Below, piece after piece: positions 35,640-46,400 of a stretch of 64,000 nt of DNA; the stretch's first letter is position 1, and every line of letters starts with the position of its first letter. Both the position numbers and the translations under genes were made by a program. A model generated the notes under the pieces. It was not told the DNA's origin, ran no database searches, and worked only from the letters and a program-made list of their open reading frames with translations. This stretch comes from Ptychodera flava (taxonomy: Eukaryota > Hemichordata > Enteropneusta > Ptychoderidae). Location: positions 43,664,398 to 43,728,397 of the forward strand of contig NC_091934.1 of assembly GCF_041260155.1 (NCBI RefSeq). Direction: 5' to 3'.

Positions 35640-37480
35640 TGGACTTCTAAAAGTTATACGAATCATTGTATCGTCTTATCAGCTTAAAACAGAACAATGG
35701 ACCTGTGTTTTTAAATAAGAGGAAACCCTCAGGTTCAACTGAAGGTACATTATGTGCTTTACTGACATCAGATCGATTTTTCCAATCTATCCACTCAGGA
35801 CAATTTTTCCAAATTTTGTAGTTTTGGTGAGTCGGTCGACCATTACATATATAAAGAGGTTTCTTACGAATCAACATAATTTTATGGAACAGTCTTAAAA
35901 TTAAGTCATACTTTTTTATCATAGCTAATGTTTGCATTTACAAGAGCCCTATAACTGTTTTAGCGGTATGATGTGTACTTTACTCATCTTGAAAGCCAAT
36001 AGCTGTAACGTTTAATGATTTTTTTTCTCTATTTTTGTTTAATTTTGTTTGTCAACAACACTTTCTTGTTCTACTCTCAAATGTTAAACTGCAGAGTATT
36101 GCTCGTCAACTGAGTCTGTACATTCGACTGCATCGTTGTAGTTGTCGTCGCTGTTGTTGTTGTTGTTGTTGTTGTTGTTGATTGATCGATGGATTGATCG
36201 ATTTCTGGTCCGGACTGGAGTTCAAGAAGGACTTTACGTAATTTTCTCTTTCTCTCTGTGCCCTGTTTCATGCAATGCCAAACTTGTCGCAAGAGGGCGG
36301 TTAGTCTCCCTACTGGTTGCCGACCCCGATATCACTTGTTCCACGGAATTGATTACATCAGCAGGGACTACCACAGCCAACGTTTACAAGTCCATTTTGA
36401 AAACTTGCAACCAGATTTGTTTACATTTCACTATGCCATTCAAACGTATTTTGAAGAAAATTGAATTTGTCGGCCTTACCTTCTAGGACCGCTCCGCGCC
36501 TCACTTATCCATACCAAAAATATCCTCTACCCGCTACCTAGGCCTCTTTCAAGTTGCCCGCTTAGCAGTTGACTATAATTTCCTTGCCCGTTAACGACGA
36601 ATAAAGTTACCCTTCCTTCCACCAAGAATTCGATCACAAATGTTCAGCAATTTGCTCGCACAGCATTTGTTGGCTGCATCTGAACTAGCCTTAAGGTAGC
36701 TAGATACCTTATTTTTATTTTCTTCTCAGTTATAGAAGTCACAAACCCCAATAAAGTATATATTTTCTGAAAGCCGTGATATTGGGAAATCCGACCGTGC
36801 ACAGTATACAGTTATTATTTGCATAATAGTCACGTGACAAGTGTTTTGCTGAACCTTCCAAAAATCAATTTTTCCTCCCTTTAGCAGACATGCTGCACGA
36901 TTTCCGGTTGAAATTTCTGCATTGACAAGCCTTAAATACCGTTCAAATCCGTGTCTGCGATTTTTTCTCACAGTCTCCGTTCATTTTATATGGCGCGACA
37001 ATTACAATTCCTTGAAAAGCACCTTAGTCTAACACACTTAATAGTTGCACCTATATAAGCTTACGGAAATCCATGACAGTTGTGTCAATACAGAGATCGT
37101 AAACTGCTAAGGTTGTACTCATGTCCTAACTTTTAAAACTACGTTTGTACAAAGTTGTGTTTACCTTTAGTTCAATTTGTTGTTATTGCCATTCTGACAC
37201 AATAAGCTTATGTAAATACATCTCCCAAAATCCGTTTTTGTAGTGTCCGATACCCCTAGCAGTATCGTAAAACTAAACCTCCTGACTCCCCCGACTCCCC
37301 CCATAAAAAATGACGGCTCCCTAAGATGGAATCACGTGGTGCAAATTGCTAATTTCAATTTGCTGTTAACCGTAGAACGAGAGTTGACTTGTTCTCACTC
37401 CGGTAGTTCTGAGTACTAAGGAATACCAACACCTTACTTGTATGTGGTACTTTACCCAATTTGTAATCCCTATACTTTCA
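35640..37480. other. No gene recognised; (TTG)n at 36152-36180
   Basis: This is the 3' flank of the transporter. A (GTT)n tract is followed by GATTGATCGATGGATTGATC. ORFs around 36142-36486 lack recognisable motifs. The cccccgactcccccc...gacggctccctaag string near 37275-37325 recurs loosely at 42555-42600. Confidence 0.45.
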
Positions 37481-37484
37481 TTAA

Positions 37485-37670
37485 AGGTATATTGTCACCT
37501 GTTTCCAATTTTGCCACAGTTACCATGGAAAGAGAAAATCTAACCAATCACAGATTTTAAGCAGGTGGCCGCTTTTTAAAAACAGCTCCCTCACATGGGC
37601 ATTTTGAATACCAACGAACGCCCCTTTGACCATATATGGGCATATTTAGATTACAGGTGACTGTATACCT
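37485..37670. mobile_element. 186-bp MITE with TTAA target duplication (copy a)
   Basis: TTAA (37481-37484 and 37671-37674) flanks AGGTATATTGTCACCTGT and ACAGGTGACTGTATACCT. It is the inverse of the copy at 38022. TTAA specificity is known for piggyBac and Kolobok superfamilies. Confidence 0.88.
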
Positions 37671-38021
37671 TTAAGGCGATACGGCGAAGGATTCAAATTG
37701 CTAAGCAACGGTTGCTAGGGGTAATTTCCAAAATCAATAAAATGCAAAGTTTCATGGTTTTCGTTGCATAATAAAGATTTACAGAACCATACAATACCAA
37801 AAGACACAGGTTTGTCGCGCGATTGGTCAGTGACGTCACACATACACAAATTTTCACAGCTCTACATCAAAACGTTTCAGCTCCTACAAATTTGCACCAA
37901 ATTTTCCCAAATTTCAGAATGTAACACATGAGATACCTGTTTTGGGCCCCTAGCATGGATTAGGATACAGCGCTGAACGTGTTATTCTTAATTCAGAAAA
38001 TCGAAACTGATTCAATTTTAA

Positions 38022-38206
38022 AGGTATACAGTCACCTGTAATCTAAATATGCCCATATATGGTTAAAGGGGCGTTCCTTGGTATTAAAAATGTCCATATG
38101 AGGGCGCTGTTTTTGAAAAGCAGCCACCCGCTTAAAATCTGTGATTGGTTGAATTTTCTCTTTCCATGGTAACTGTGGCAAAATTGGAACAGGTGACAGT
38201 ATACCT
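38022..38206. mobile_element. 185-bp MITE with TTAA target duplication (copy b, inverted)
   Basis: TTAA at 38018-38021 and 38207-38210 flanks AGGTATACAGTCACCTGT and ACAGGTGACAGTATACCT. The body is the reverse complement of 37485-37670. A related body lies in the inverted duplication near 21945-22040 and 26215-26335 (ctaccatggaaaggga). Confidence 0.88.
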
Positions 38207-38559
38207 TTAAAGTAAACAGTCATGTGAACCGATGAAATAATATGAAATTTGCCAATATTTCGACTTCCACTTGTTGATTTCAGGTTGGCCGAATAATATT
38301 ACGGATGATTTTGTACTGTAGGCTACTAGACTAAGTGATTTGACAGTTTGCTCTGGCTTTCGAACTAGTCACTGGCTCGTACACCTGTGCGATTACCCCA
38401 CAATCTGAACGTCTGCTTGAGTCTGAGGGTCATCCAACCATCGATCAATGCGAGTTTATTCGTTCAGTTCATTCTGTCATGTTATTGACAATCCACAGAC
38501 GTCTAGACTAGGTATGATGAACGAGAACTGGTAATCAATAATCGCAGCATCTGCAATAT

Positions 38560-40050
38560 AATATACCGTGATTTGTAACTCACTTGCGATTGTTAAATAT
38601 ATCCTTCATCAAAAGAAGGACATATCATATCCAGACAAATATGATATACCTTTGGAATTGGAAAATGCTTTCAACAGTTATTTTATTGGAAATATCGACA
38701 GTAATGTGACACACTCCTTTTTAGATCTTGCCGCTTTGTCTGCATGTGAGATTGTTGCTTCTATAAAGAAATATCCTACTAAGTCGTGTCTTTTAGCCTC
38801 TTTTCCGATTAAAGTACTGAAGCGTTGCCTTGATGAAGTTTCTGAAAGTATTACATGTATTGTAAATTCGTCTCTTGCCAATGGTTTTTTCCGAATAAAT
38901 TTAAGGAGGCCTCGGTGATCCTTTTGCTAAAGAAACCAGGGCTTGATTTGATTTTTAGGAATTACCGACCAATTTCGAATCTGAGTTTTATTTCTAAATT
39001 GATTAAAAGGGCAATGGCCAATCAATTGCTCGATCCTATCAACTGGAATTCGTTGGATGTAAAGTTTCAATCCGCGTATAAGAAATTTCACAGCACAGAA
39101 ACTACTCTGATTGGAGTTCAAAATGATCTTCTGATGGCAATGGGTGGAAAGAATATTTCTATTTTAGTTCTTTTAGATTTGAGTGCAGCTTTTGATACTG
39201 TTGACATCTGTATTTTACTCGATGGGTTACAGACTTGTTTTGGAATGACCGGAACTGTTCTTTCATAGTTTAGGTCCTATCTTTCTGATCCAAGTCAGCG
39301 GGTTCTAATTAAGAATCAACACTTCCATTGGTTTTTGAAATTTGGTGTCCCTCAGGGGTCGGTTCTTGGTCCTGTTCTTTTTAGTATGTATATTTTCCCT
39401 ATTTCTATGATTATAGACAATTGTGGCCTACGGGGTTATCTTTATGCAGATGATACCCAGTTGTATTTATCTCTCTTGAACCAAGTTTTTTACATTGTGA
39501 TGAGATTATACGGGATAGACCGGTATCTGTGATATTCAAAGTTGGATGTACAATATAAATTGAAATTCAACTCAGACAAAACTGAAATTATGCTAATTGG
39601 AAAACCACAGCAATTAAGTAAATTCAACCTGACAGAAGTTAGTGTTGGGGGAACGTTAGTTCCAATTAGTAACAGTGTTCGGAATTCGGGTGCTGTGTTT
39701 GATAACCAGATGAGTATGGATTGTAATGTTGCCTCAATTTGTAAGTCTTCTTTCTACATCTTCATAGAATTTCGCAAATCAGAAATTTTCTTTGGGTTGA
39801 TACCACTGAAATTTTAGTCAATGCCCTTGTTACTTCCAGGCTAGACTATTGCAATAGTCTCTTATATGGTATTTCAGGTGTTTTGCTTTCAAAACTACAG
39901 AGGGTACAAAATGCAGCAGCAAGATTGATTTTAGGGAGTAGAAAGCGTGATCACATTACACCAGATCTGATGAAATTGCACTGGTTACAGGTGAAGCGCC
40001 GCATTATTTTTAAAAATCTTTTCATTGTGTTCAAATCACGTTGTGGCTGT
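38560..40050 (+). pseudogene. Non-LTR retrotransposon reverse transcriptase, decayed (CR1/L2-like)
   Basis: Pieces in three frames line up as one RT: NAFNSYF linker (about 38670), NYRPISNLSFISKLI (about 38960-39005), FQSAYKKFHSTETTL, LVLLDLSAAFDTVD (about 39165-39205), FGVPQGSVLGPVLFS (about 39340-39385), LYADDTQLYLS (about 39440-39475), LKFNSDKTE and LQRVQNAAARLI (about 39895-39930). Frameshifts lie near 38890, 39535 and 39800 and a TAG at 39268. The N-terminal endonuclease is absent and the 3' end is replaced by a 19-bp tandem repeat near 40050. Confidence 0.9.
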
Positions 40051-40052
40051 AT

Positions 40053-40261
40053 CACCCCTATTTGTAACAATCAACCCTATTTGTAACAATCAACCCTATT
40101 TGTAACAAAACTTAATTTTCAAAAAAACTTTGCCGTATTTGTTGAAATATTAATAAAATATGCATATTTGTATGTTTGGGGGCATTTTTTTTCCTTGTCA
40201 AAACTCATTTTTCCGAAACTGCTTTTGTTACAAATTGGGTTTATTGTTACAAATAGGGGTG
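40053..40261. mobile_element. TIR-like element of about 209 bp with CACCCCTATTTGTAACAAT ends, next to a second partial copy
   Basis: The left end CACCCCTATTTGTAACAAT and right end ATTGTTACAAATAGGGGTG are inverted. The left end is expanded to three 19-bp units (40053-40109). A second copy starts at about 40268 (caaccctatttgtaacaatc) and continues to about 40430 without a clear right end. Confidence 0.65.
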
Positions 40262-40870
40262 CATGTCAACCCTATTTGTAACAATCAACCCTATTTGTAA
40301 CAAAACCTAATTTTCAAAGAAACTTGGCCGTATTTGATGAAATCTTGATGAAATATACATATCTACATCTTTGGGGCAATTTTCCTTTTTTTCCTTGTCG
40401 AAACTCATTTTTTTCCGAAAATGCTCGTTAGATTAAATTTCGTTGTGCAGGTTCCCAGGGATAAGAGGCCTACACGTAAGATATAATTAAGTCGTGCAGA
40501 TACATGCCAAAAGTTTGTTTCGGGCAATTTTCACCAATTTCGGTCAAAAATGTTTAAAAATCAACCCGACTAACAAACTCACAAAGCATTCAAATCCCCT
40601 CTTCTAACTTGCTAAAATTTTGAAATCCCTCTCAAAGGAATTGTACAAAATTTACAGGTATGTCACTATTTCTTTGCGAAAGCATTTTTGTAGGGTCATG
40701 AAATTTCACGCATTTTCGGATGAGTCACCATTTTTGCACAATTATTAGAAGGCAAAATGTGGCCGATATAGTGCGCTGCCGCGCTGTCCTAAATATGAAA
40801 TCATAATACATGGGAGCCTATTGGGCAAACAATTGATTTTTTAGTACAAGCCAAATCTCTACATTTATGT

Positions 40871-40951
40871 TAGTCTCGGTGACCCAGACTCTCTGCTGGG
40901 GGCGCTGTCGCTTCCGCCCGGAGAAGCTCTTCTCCTGGGGTCACCGAGACT
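40871..40951. mobile_element. 81-bp miniature element with 10-bp target duplication
   Basis: ACATTTATGT occurs on both sides (40861-40870, 40952-40961). The ends AGTCTCGGTGACCC and GGGTCACCGAGACT are perfect inverted repeats. A 9-10 bp duplication is typical of Mutator-like elements; the body is GC-rich and non-coding. Confidence 0.85.
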
Positions 40952-41273
40952 ACATTTATGTGTGATAATTCATTAAATGTACTTTGCAGGAAGTGCGGCC
41001 ACACCCTGAGCCACACCCATACATGACACCCATACCTCATTTCGAGAGCAGCGCAGCCAACGGTAGAAATGGGGCAGGCGATCAGACTGGTACAGTGGTA
41101 CGCACCGAACTCAAAAGCTCATCTCCCATACAGCCTTACAGGCACTGGGTCTGCCGGATGCCACCTCAGGCCAGTGCAGTACATACACGCTCTTTGAATG
41201 ACTTCTTTGCATCGTCAACACGAAACGAAGCAATATGAGCGCTGCCGTAACTAGCAAAATGGTAAGTTTGAGA

Positions 41274-41435
41274 CACAGGCGCTCCTTAGCTTGGTAGTCT
41301 GCTAAGGAGATCAATTTTCGGATCGATCTATTGATCCCGTAGTCGATATGCCCGCCACTGCAACCTAAATACCAGTGCCGGGCATATCGACTACGGGATC
41401 AAATTGATCTCCTTAGCAGACAAGGAGCGCCAGTT
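41274..41435. mobile_element. 162-bp hAT-like palindromic MITE with 8-bp target duplication
   Basis: GTTTGAGA flanks both sides (41266-41273, 41436-41443). The ends CACAGGCGCTCCTTAG and CAAGGAGCGCCAGTT start palindromic arms that meet near 41362. The left arm has a small insertion around 41318-41330. Confidence 0.85.
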
Positions 41436-41573
41436 GTTTGAGATTCACATCAGATTTTGTAAACAAACGTCAACGTTGCCATGATAACTCCTTACGTGAA
41501 ACCACATAGAACAGTTACACTCCCAAAACCCATTGCCCTAACCTAACCATATTCCAATGGGGCAGTTTCAACT

Positions 41574-41734
41574 CACAGGCGTGATGTTTACTGGGTAGTT
41601 TGTATATATGCAGTTTATGGTACGTGCCGACGTTCTCTTCCGTTGCCTAATCACCTACGTAGGCTACGGAAGAGAACGTCGGAGCGTAGCATAAATATAC
41701 TTATACAAACTACCCAGTAAACATCACGCCTGTG
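41574..41734. mobile_element. 161-bp hAT-like palindromic MITE with 8-bp target duplication
   Basis: TTTCAACT flanks both sides (41566-41573, 41735-41742). The perfect ends CACAGGCGTGATGTTTACTG and its inverse lead into arms that meet near 41655. The CACAGGCG end is shared with the element 140 bp upstream, but the bodies differ. Confidence 0.9.
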
Positions 41735-41832
41735 TTTCAACTATATCTCCATACAATCACACATCTAAGGGAGTGTTCATAATTCAATACTTCCACCTAG
41801 CCTAGATGATTTTCTATTTACCTGTTAATTTT

Positions 41833-42430
41833 TAGCTACTATAGACTATAGTCTATAGAAGCTATGGGGATGGGTATCCGTCTGGCGTCACAGTATGTAT
41901 GTATGTATATATGTCCGTTTGTGAGGCGTCCATCCACTCAAATATCTTGTGAACCGCTGTACTTACTGATTTGATATTTGTTGTGTAGATGAAAAATATG
42001 ATTTTGAGAAACTGTTTTTTTTTAATTTTTTGATGTTGTTGAAAATATGCAAATTAGCACCAAAAAAGGCATTTTTGGTAAAAAATGTTCATAACCGCTG
42101 GTCATACAGCTTTGTTATTTGGTATACAGGTCCCTGGGGATAACCCAACATAGATTTGTTCGAAGTGATGAAATATGCAAATCTGTATTTTTAAGGAATT
42201 TTTTTATCATTTTTGGTCAAAACTTTATTTCATCAAAAGCGCTCATCTGACAACTTTGATATTTGATATACAGGTTCCTACAGATGAATTAAATATGATA
42301 TATTGTGATATATTGTGATATATTGTGAGAACACCCCAAGGGGAGAGCACGTCAGAGAGGGGGTGTACCCCTCTCTCACATTGAAAATTTTGACAAATTG
42401 ATATGTGCAATGGTGCAATCTGAGAGGTGT
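41833..42430 (+). mobile_element. Hairpin-headed element with short core repeats
   Basis: TAGCT-ACTATAGACTATAGTCTATAG-AAGCTA is a palindromic head, followed by a (TATG)n/TCCGT tract and repeats containing ttgatatttgnt(g/a)tacagg-like strings at about 41970, 42115 and 42265, the same core motif as at 50100-50650. The end is not defined. Confidence 0.55.
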
Positions 42431-42919
42431 TTCAATTTATTTCACACAAAAAGATGAGTAAACCCCTTCTTCCTCTCTACATTTTGTGTAACCTCTACAT
42501 TTTGAGTAACCCCCTTGACGTTTTCAACATTTTGAGTGACCCCCTCACATTCCTCCGAACCCCCCCCCCCCAGGCTGTAAATAATTATGGCTCCCTTAAG
42601 ACAAATCACTCTAACATACAACCGGTTCTCCCAGGGACCCAGATCACAATGACCAGGGTCAAAGCACTATATATCAATTCACAGGTGTCTCGCCATGTTT
42701 CTCCATATCATCAAACCATGTTTATCGATTCAATATACCGTGACATCATTAACATAAGTAGAAAAAGATGTTTTGAGTTGCCCTCACTTTTTTTATATAA
42801 GTAACGTTTAAAAAGACAAAGTCATACTGAGTGTAGTGGTAGGCACATCGCTGTTCATATAGTCAGAGGTCATCATTTTGTCACATTGCAGTTTAGGAAG
42901 TGCATGGTGAAGACATTAA

Positions 42920-43887
42920 GGTGGTTGGAAAGGCTAGAGCGTCAGTTATAAATTTCAACAAAACTATTAAAATATAAAAGTAGTCAACATTCTCTGTGGA
43001 ATAAAAAAAACTAGACATTTGGGCACAAAGGCATTGCAGAGTTACAGGCTGTTAAAACTTCTGAAAAACTGACCAAATAAGAAGAAGTTGGGGAGTCCTT
43101 AGTGTATTAACTATGGTAGAGGTCCCCTAGCTTTTAATAAAATGTTTGAAAAGGGAAAGTCATTATTTGCTATTTTTCAGGAAAGTTTGACAAGGCGGTG
43201 CTGGCATTCAGAGTGAGTGACTGCTATTGTAAATGCATTTTTAGATTCTTTGAGTGTCAAAGAGGTGTCAAAAGTGAGATTAACCAAAAAAACTGCTCTA
43301 TGACTTCAAAAGAGGGGTGCAAATATGGCTTGTTTTCAACATTTTTGACAGAATAACAGTTTTCCTACATAATTGTATACCAATTTAATCCAACTTTGAA
43401 ATGAGATATGGACATGGAATTTTTACAGCCTATTAACAAGGTTACAGATAAGATTTGTATGGCACAATTTTCCTGTATTTGAAGTACTTTTTGAAGAATC
43501 ACATTTTGAAATTTGAAAGAATTTTTTATAATTTTTTGATATATAAACCCATGTAAAATCATAAAAACAAATTTTATTTATAAATCCTGCCGTGCAAATC
43601 TTACAATAAATAGTGTCAACATATTTATAACTAATTTGGTAATATTAATACTATCCAATTATTAAATTCAAATATGTAAAAAAAATATGAAAAATTAAAT
43701 TTTAATATTTACTGGTGTCATATTTCAAAATCATGGCTGCAAATATACAATTTTTATATGCTTTAGAGAAAATATTAATTAAGGAAGTTATCCTGAAAAT
43801 TTGAACTAAATATCTTGATTCTAACACTTGAAACTTGACATTAACTCTGAGAAAAGAATTGGTGCAAAAATAGCCTTTCCAACCACC
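42920..43887. mobile_element. 968-bp non-autonomous TIR element with TTAA target duplication
   Basis: TTAA (42916-42919, 43888-43891) flanks GGTGGTTGGAAAGGCTA and TAGCCTTTCCAACCACC, a perfect 17-bp inverted repeat. The interior is AT-rich with no transposase. TTAA specificity points to piggyBac or Kolobok; the TIR is unrelated to that of 37485/38022. Confidence 0.88.
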
Positions 43888-44396
43888 TTAAGCTATCCTT
43901 TCTTCCGAGTCTGGCAAAACAATTTTTTATTCTTTAGGGGTCAGGACCTACAGGTAGGTCATAAAATGTTGTGGCGATGGCCAATTAGAGGGTGACAATT
44001 TTCTGTCAGCAGCCATTTTGAAAAACAGTAATGGAATAGGAATTTCACCAGACTATCTTCTCCAGGCAGAAGTAGAGCACCATGGCCCAGCAGAGAGGCT
44101 GGGTCACTGCACTGAGGCTTGTTGCAAGATGAGACCAAGTACTATAAAATGACCTGTGATTGGCTGTAGCAATGATTGTATCTTTGTGCTAGGGCTGCAG
44201 TTCAATCCATCTACAGTGTACATCACCAGCAGAACAATCATGGAAATGTTTTAAAAACTGGCAGATTAGGGCATCCTTGCTTGACAAAGAAACTTTGCAG
44301 ATCACATAAGTGTGAGTGAAGTAGTGATTTCGGACATTTTCGGATGGGAAAAAATGCATTAAATTCATTGAAATTTGGGGAAATGAACAAAAAGAT

Positions 44397-44576
44397 ACAT
44401 TTTTAGCTCCCATATAATATGCATTTATGTATATATGCAAATGGGAGGTATTCGTATAAGGTGGAAAAATGTCGTCTGTATGTCCGTCCACATCAAAAAC
44501 TCCTAAACCGTAGCACCTACTGTCTTAGTATTTTGTGTACAGGTGCACCTAGGGGTGGAGATGTGAATTTATTCAA
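44397..44576 (+). mobile_element. Hairpin-headed element, left part (interrupted by the Ngaro insertion)
   Basis: TTTTTAGCTCCCAT...ATGGGAGGTA is the hairpin head, followed by TGTCCGTCC and CAAAAACTCCTAAACCG. Text continues across the insertion at 49941 (gaacatgtcagtgcc), as shown by the uninterrupted relative at 59816-60070 (ttcaaatgaatatgtcagtg). Confidence 0.75.
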
Positions 44577-44940
44577 ATTAGTGGCTTCCCTCTAGAACGT
44601 GGAACCAATGGGGCACATACAAAAGGAAGGCAACCACACACACTGGCATTGGCGGAACTTGGCAAATCTTTAATCCTGAGCAAAGAGTTTTGACAAAACC
44701 AGCTCCACCCTCCTCTAAAATACAAAACATTGGGAAGAGGGGGGAGGGTGAATTTTTGAGCAGCTCACTAAAAGTCGACTGCTGTGAACAAGATGGCTGA
44801 CACATCACAAGTGACATCAGTAAAGGCGGGAAAATACTCAACATAGAGGGCGCCCCTAATTAACCCCAAGCAGTTGGGTCAAAATTAGTGGCTTCCCTCT
44901 AGAACGCTGGAACCAATGGGGCACATACAAAAGGAAGGCA
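44575..44940 (-). promoter_or_regulatory. Likely recombination junction of the Ngaro circle (AAAAT)
   Basis: The A2/B1 junction reads gggtcAAAATTAGTGG at 44876-44890. The element's outer ends read attcAAATTAGTGG (left) and gggtcAAAATGAACATG (right), so an AAAT core is shared by circle and target. This is the expected footprint of a tyrosine-recombinase insertion without target duplication. Confidence 0.6.
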
Positions 44941-44944
44941 ACCA
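44575..44944 (-). repeat. 3' split direct repeats of the Ngaro element (B2-A2-start of B1)
   Basis: In plus coordinates: B2 44575-44707, a 40-bp spacer (44708-44747, with a cccctcc/ggagggg-type stem), A2 44748-44880, then B1 44882-45016. B1 and B2 differ by two single-base indels. A2 is identical over 133 bp to A1 at 49808-49940. Confidence 0.9.
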
Positions 44945-45292
44945 CACACACTGGCATTGGCGGAACTTGGCAAAATCTTTAATCCTGAGCAAAGAGTTTT
45001 GACAAAACCAGCTCCAAGCCGCCAAGCCAGGGGGTGGAAGCGAGAGGTATGGCCCCATGTGGAGAAAAACTGTAAGTGACATTTCACAAAATTACAGAAC
45101 TTGTCTCCTGATGCTACAAAACGCGTAAAACAAAGGTGTTTTTGAAAACTGCTGAGGTATGAACAGTACTGTAGTAATATATAAAGCTGCTGATTCAAAT
45201 ATAAAACTAATGATGCATGCTGAGCTAATACTCTTTCATAAACAACATGTATAACAGGACATCACTATTGAACAGTGTGATGCAGCGTTAAA

Positions 45293-46269
45293 CTAGTAAT
45301 GACTGAGCAAGTGCTCTCTCATTAACAATGTGACAGAACAACACTGAGCTGAATTGATGGTTAAATATCGTAAATACGCTGATGATTTCCAATCCCCGTG
45401 AAGCTTGATTAGCTCCCCAGGGACACCTGCCTCAAAGGCGAAGGAAGCACCCCCGCGGCGAAAACTATGCCCCGAAAATAGTGATGGGTTAAAACCTGCT
45501 GCAGCCAAAAGTGAACGCAGCGAGGAGACAAAAACCCTATGTGTGAGTGGGACAAGGACTCCCTTGGAAAAATAAACAAAGGCAGGTGCACCCGGAGGAG
45601 CTGGAATGAGCTTGCACATATGAGCGAACGCTGTCACAGGGCATAAAATTGAACCCGGTAGACTTGCTACTGGGATAGAACAAACTCTGTTGTGTAACTG
45701 ATTAGTTTTTGACCATCTGATAGTTACTTCAAGACCAAAATCAGTAAATCTGATATCCTCACGGCAAAGGTGTTTACTGGGGTCAAATACTGATTGAGAC
45801 TGGACTACCAAATTGGATTTTCTGAGAAAAGTGAAAAACCCTAGAAGAAAGGCAGCCCAGAGTACATGGTTAAATGCTTGAGAAAAATCTAAATACTTAT
45901 GTATAGCTAACAAAATTGCAGGTGAAATAGGTAATTTTTGAACACATGACTTTGTGTGAACTCTCTGAAGTCCTTTGAGAGTTAATTTAACCTGGAAGCT
46001 CTCAAGTGCACTGCACTCAAGGCCTAAAAACAGATGTAGTTTACTGACCCCGTTTAAATAATTCTTGATCGACTGCACTGATGTAATAGAACGGGACAAA
46101 AATGTAAGGTATGCAGAAATTACATGCGGTGTGGCTGGGACTGGTGTCAGCCCAAAATGGTTGCAAAATAAGAGAAAAGTTCTCCACTGGGTCTTTAAAT
46201 TTTGTATTGTTCCTGCAGCAAAAGCAGATGCTTGAAGTGCTGAAGTTTCATGCTGAAGAACAGACCATC
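45293..46269 (-). CDS. Tyrosine recombinase (YR) of the Ngaro element
   Basis: The C-terminal catalytic half shows the first Arg in FLRKSNLV, the box GHSFRRGGA (HxxR), LHGDWKS, and the nucleophilic Tyr in the SSAYLRYL region, all in correct order. An N-terminal core-binding-like domain (IQNLKTQWRTFLLFCNHFG, then VISAYLTFLSRS) is encoded upstream to 46267. The open frame runs from about 46301 without an ATG, and a strong acceptor (ten T then cattacag) lies at 46270-46300. Expression is therefore most likely by splicing from RT-RNase H. It would integrate the circular cDNA. Confidence 0.88.
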
Positions 46270-46400
46270 CTGTAATGAGAATATAGGTGGAAAAAAAAAA
46301 TTACAATACTATGAAAGTTCCAATGGACTAAAAAGTTATAAAGAAAAATGCAAATCTCTGAACAGTGACACTGGAGCATCCACCCAAGTGGTAGAAACAC
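46270..46400 (-). other. Predicted 131-nt intron joining RT-RNase H to YR
   Basis: The donor GAAG|GTGTTT ends the upstream exon at 46401 (phase 1). The acceptor cattacag|GATGG starts the downstream exon at 46269. Joining gives LTEG-WSVLQ, in frame on both sides and bypassing the RT-RNase H stop at 46336-46338. Confidence 0.6.

Noticed and set aside
40050..40320. CRISPR-like array from the repeated ctatttgtaacaatcaac string
   Set aside because: Units are contiguous without spacers and the genome is eukaryotic; it is a tandem expansion of a TIR end.
42427..42804. 125-codon ORF with repeated LSNPLDVFNILSDPL-like text
   Set aside because: It follows short tandem repeats (acattttg(a/t)gtaacc) in an element tail; no domain or splice context.
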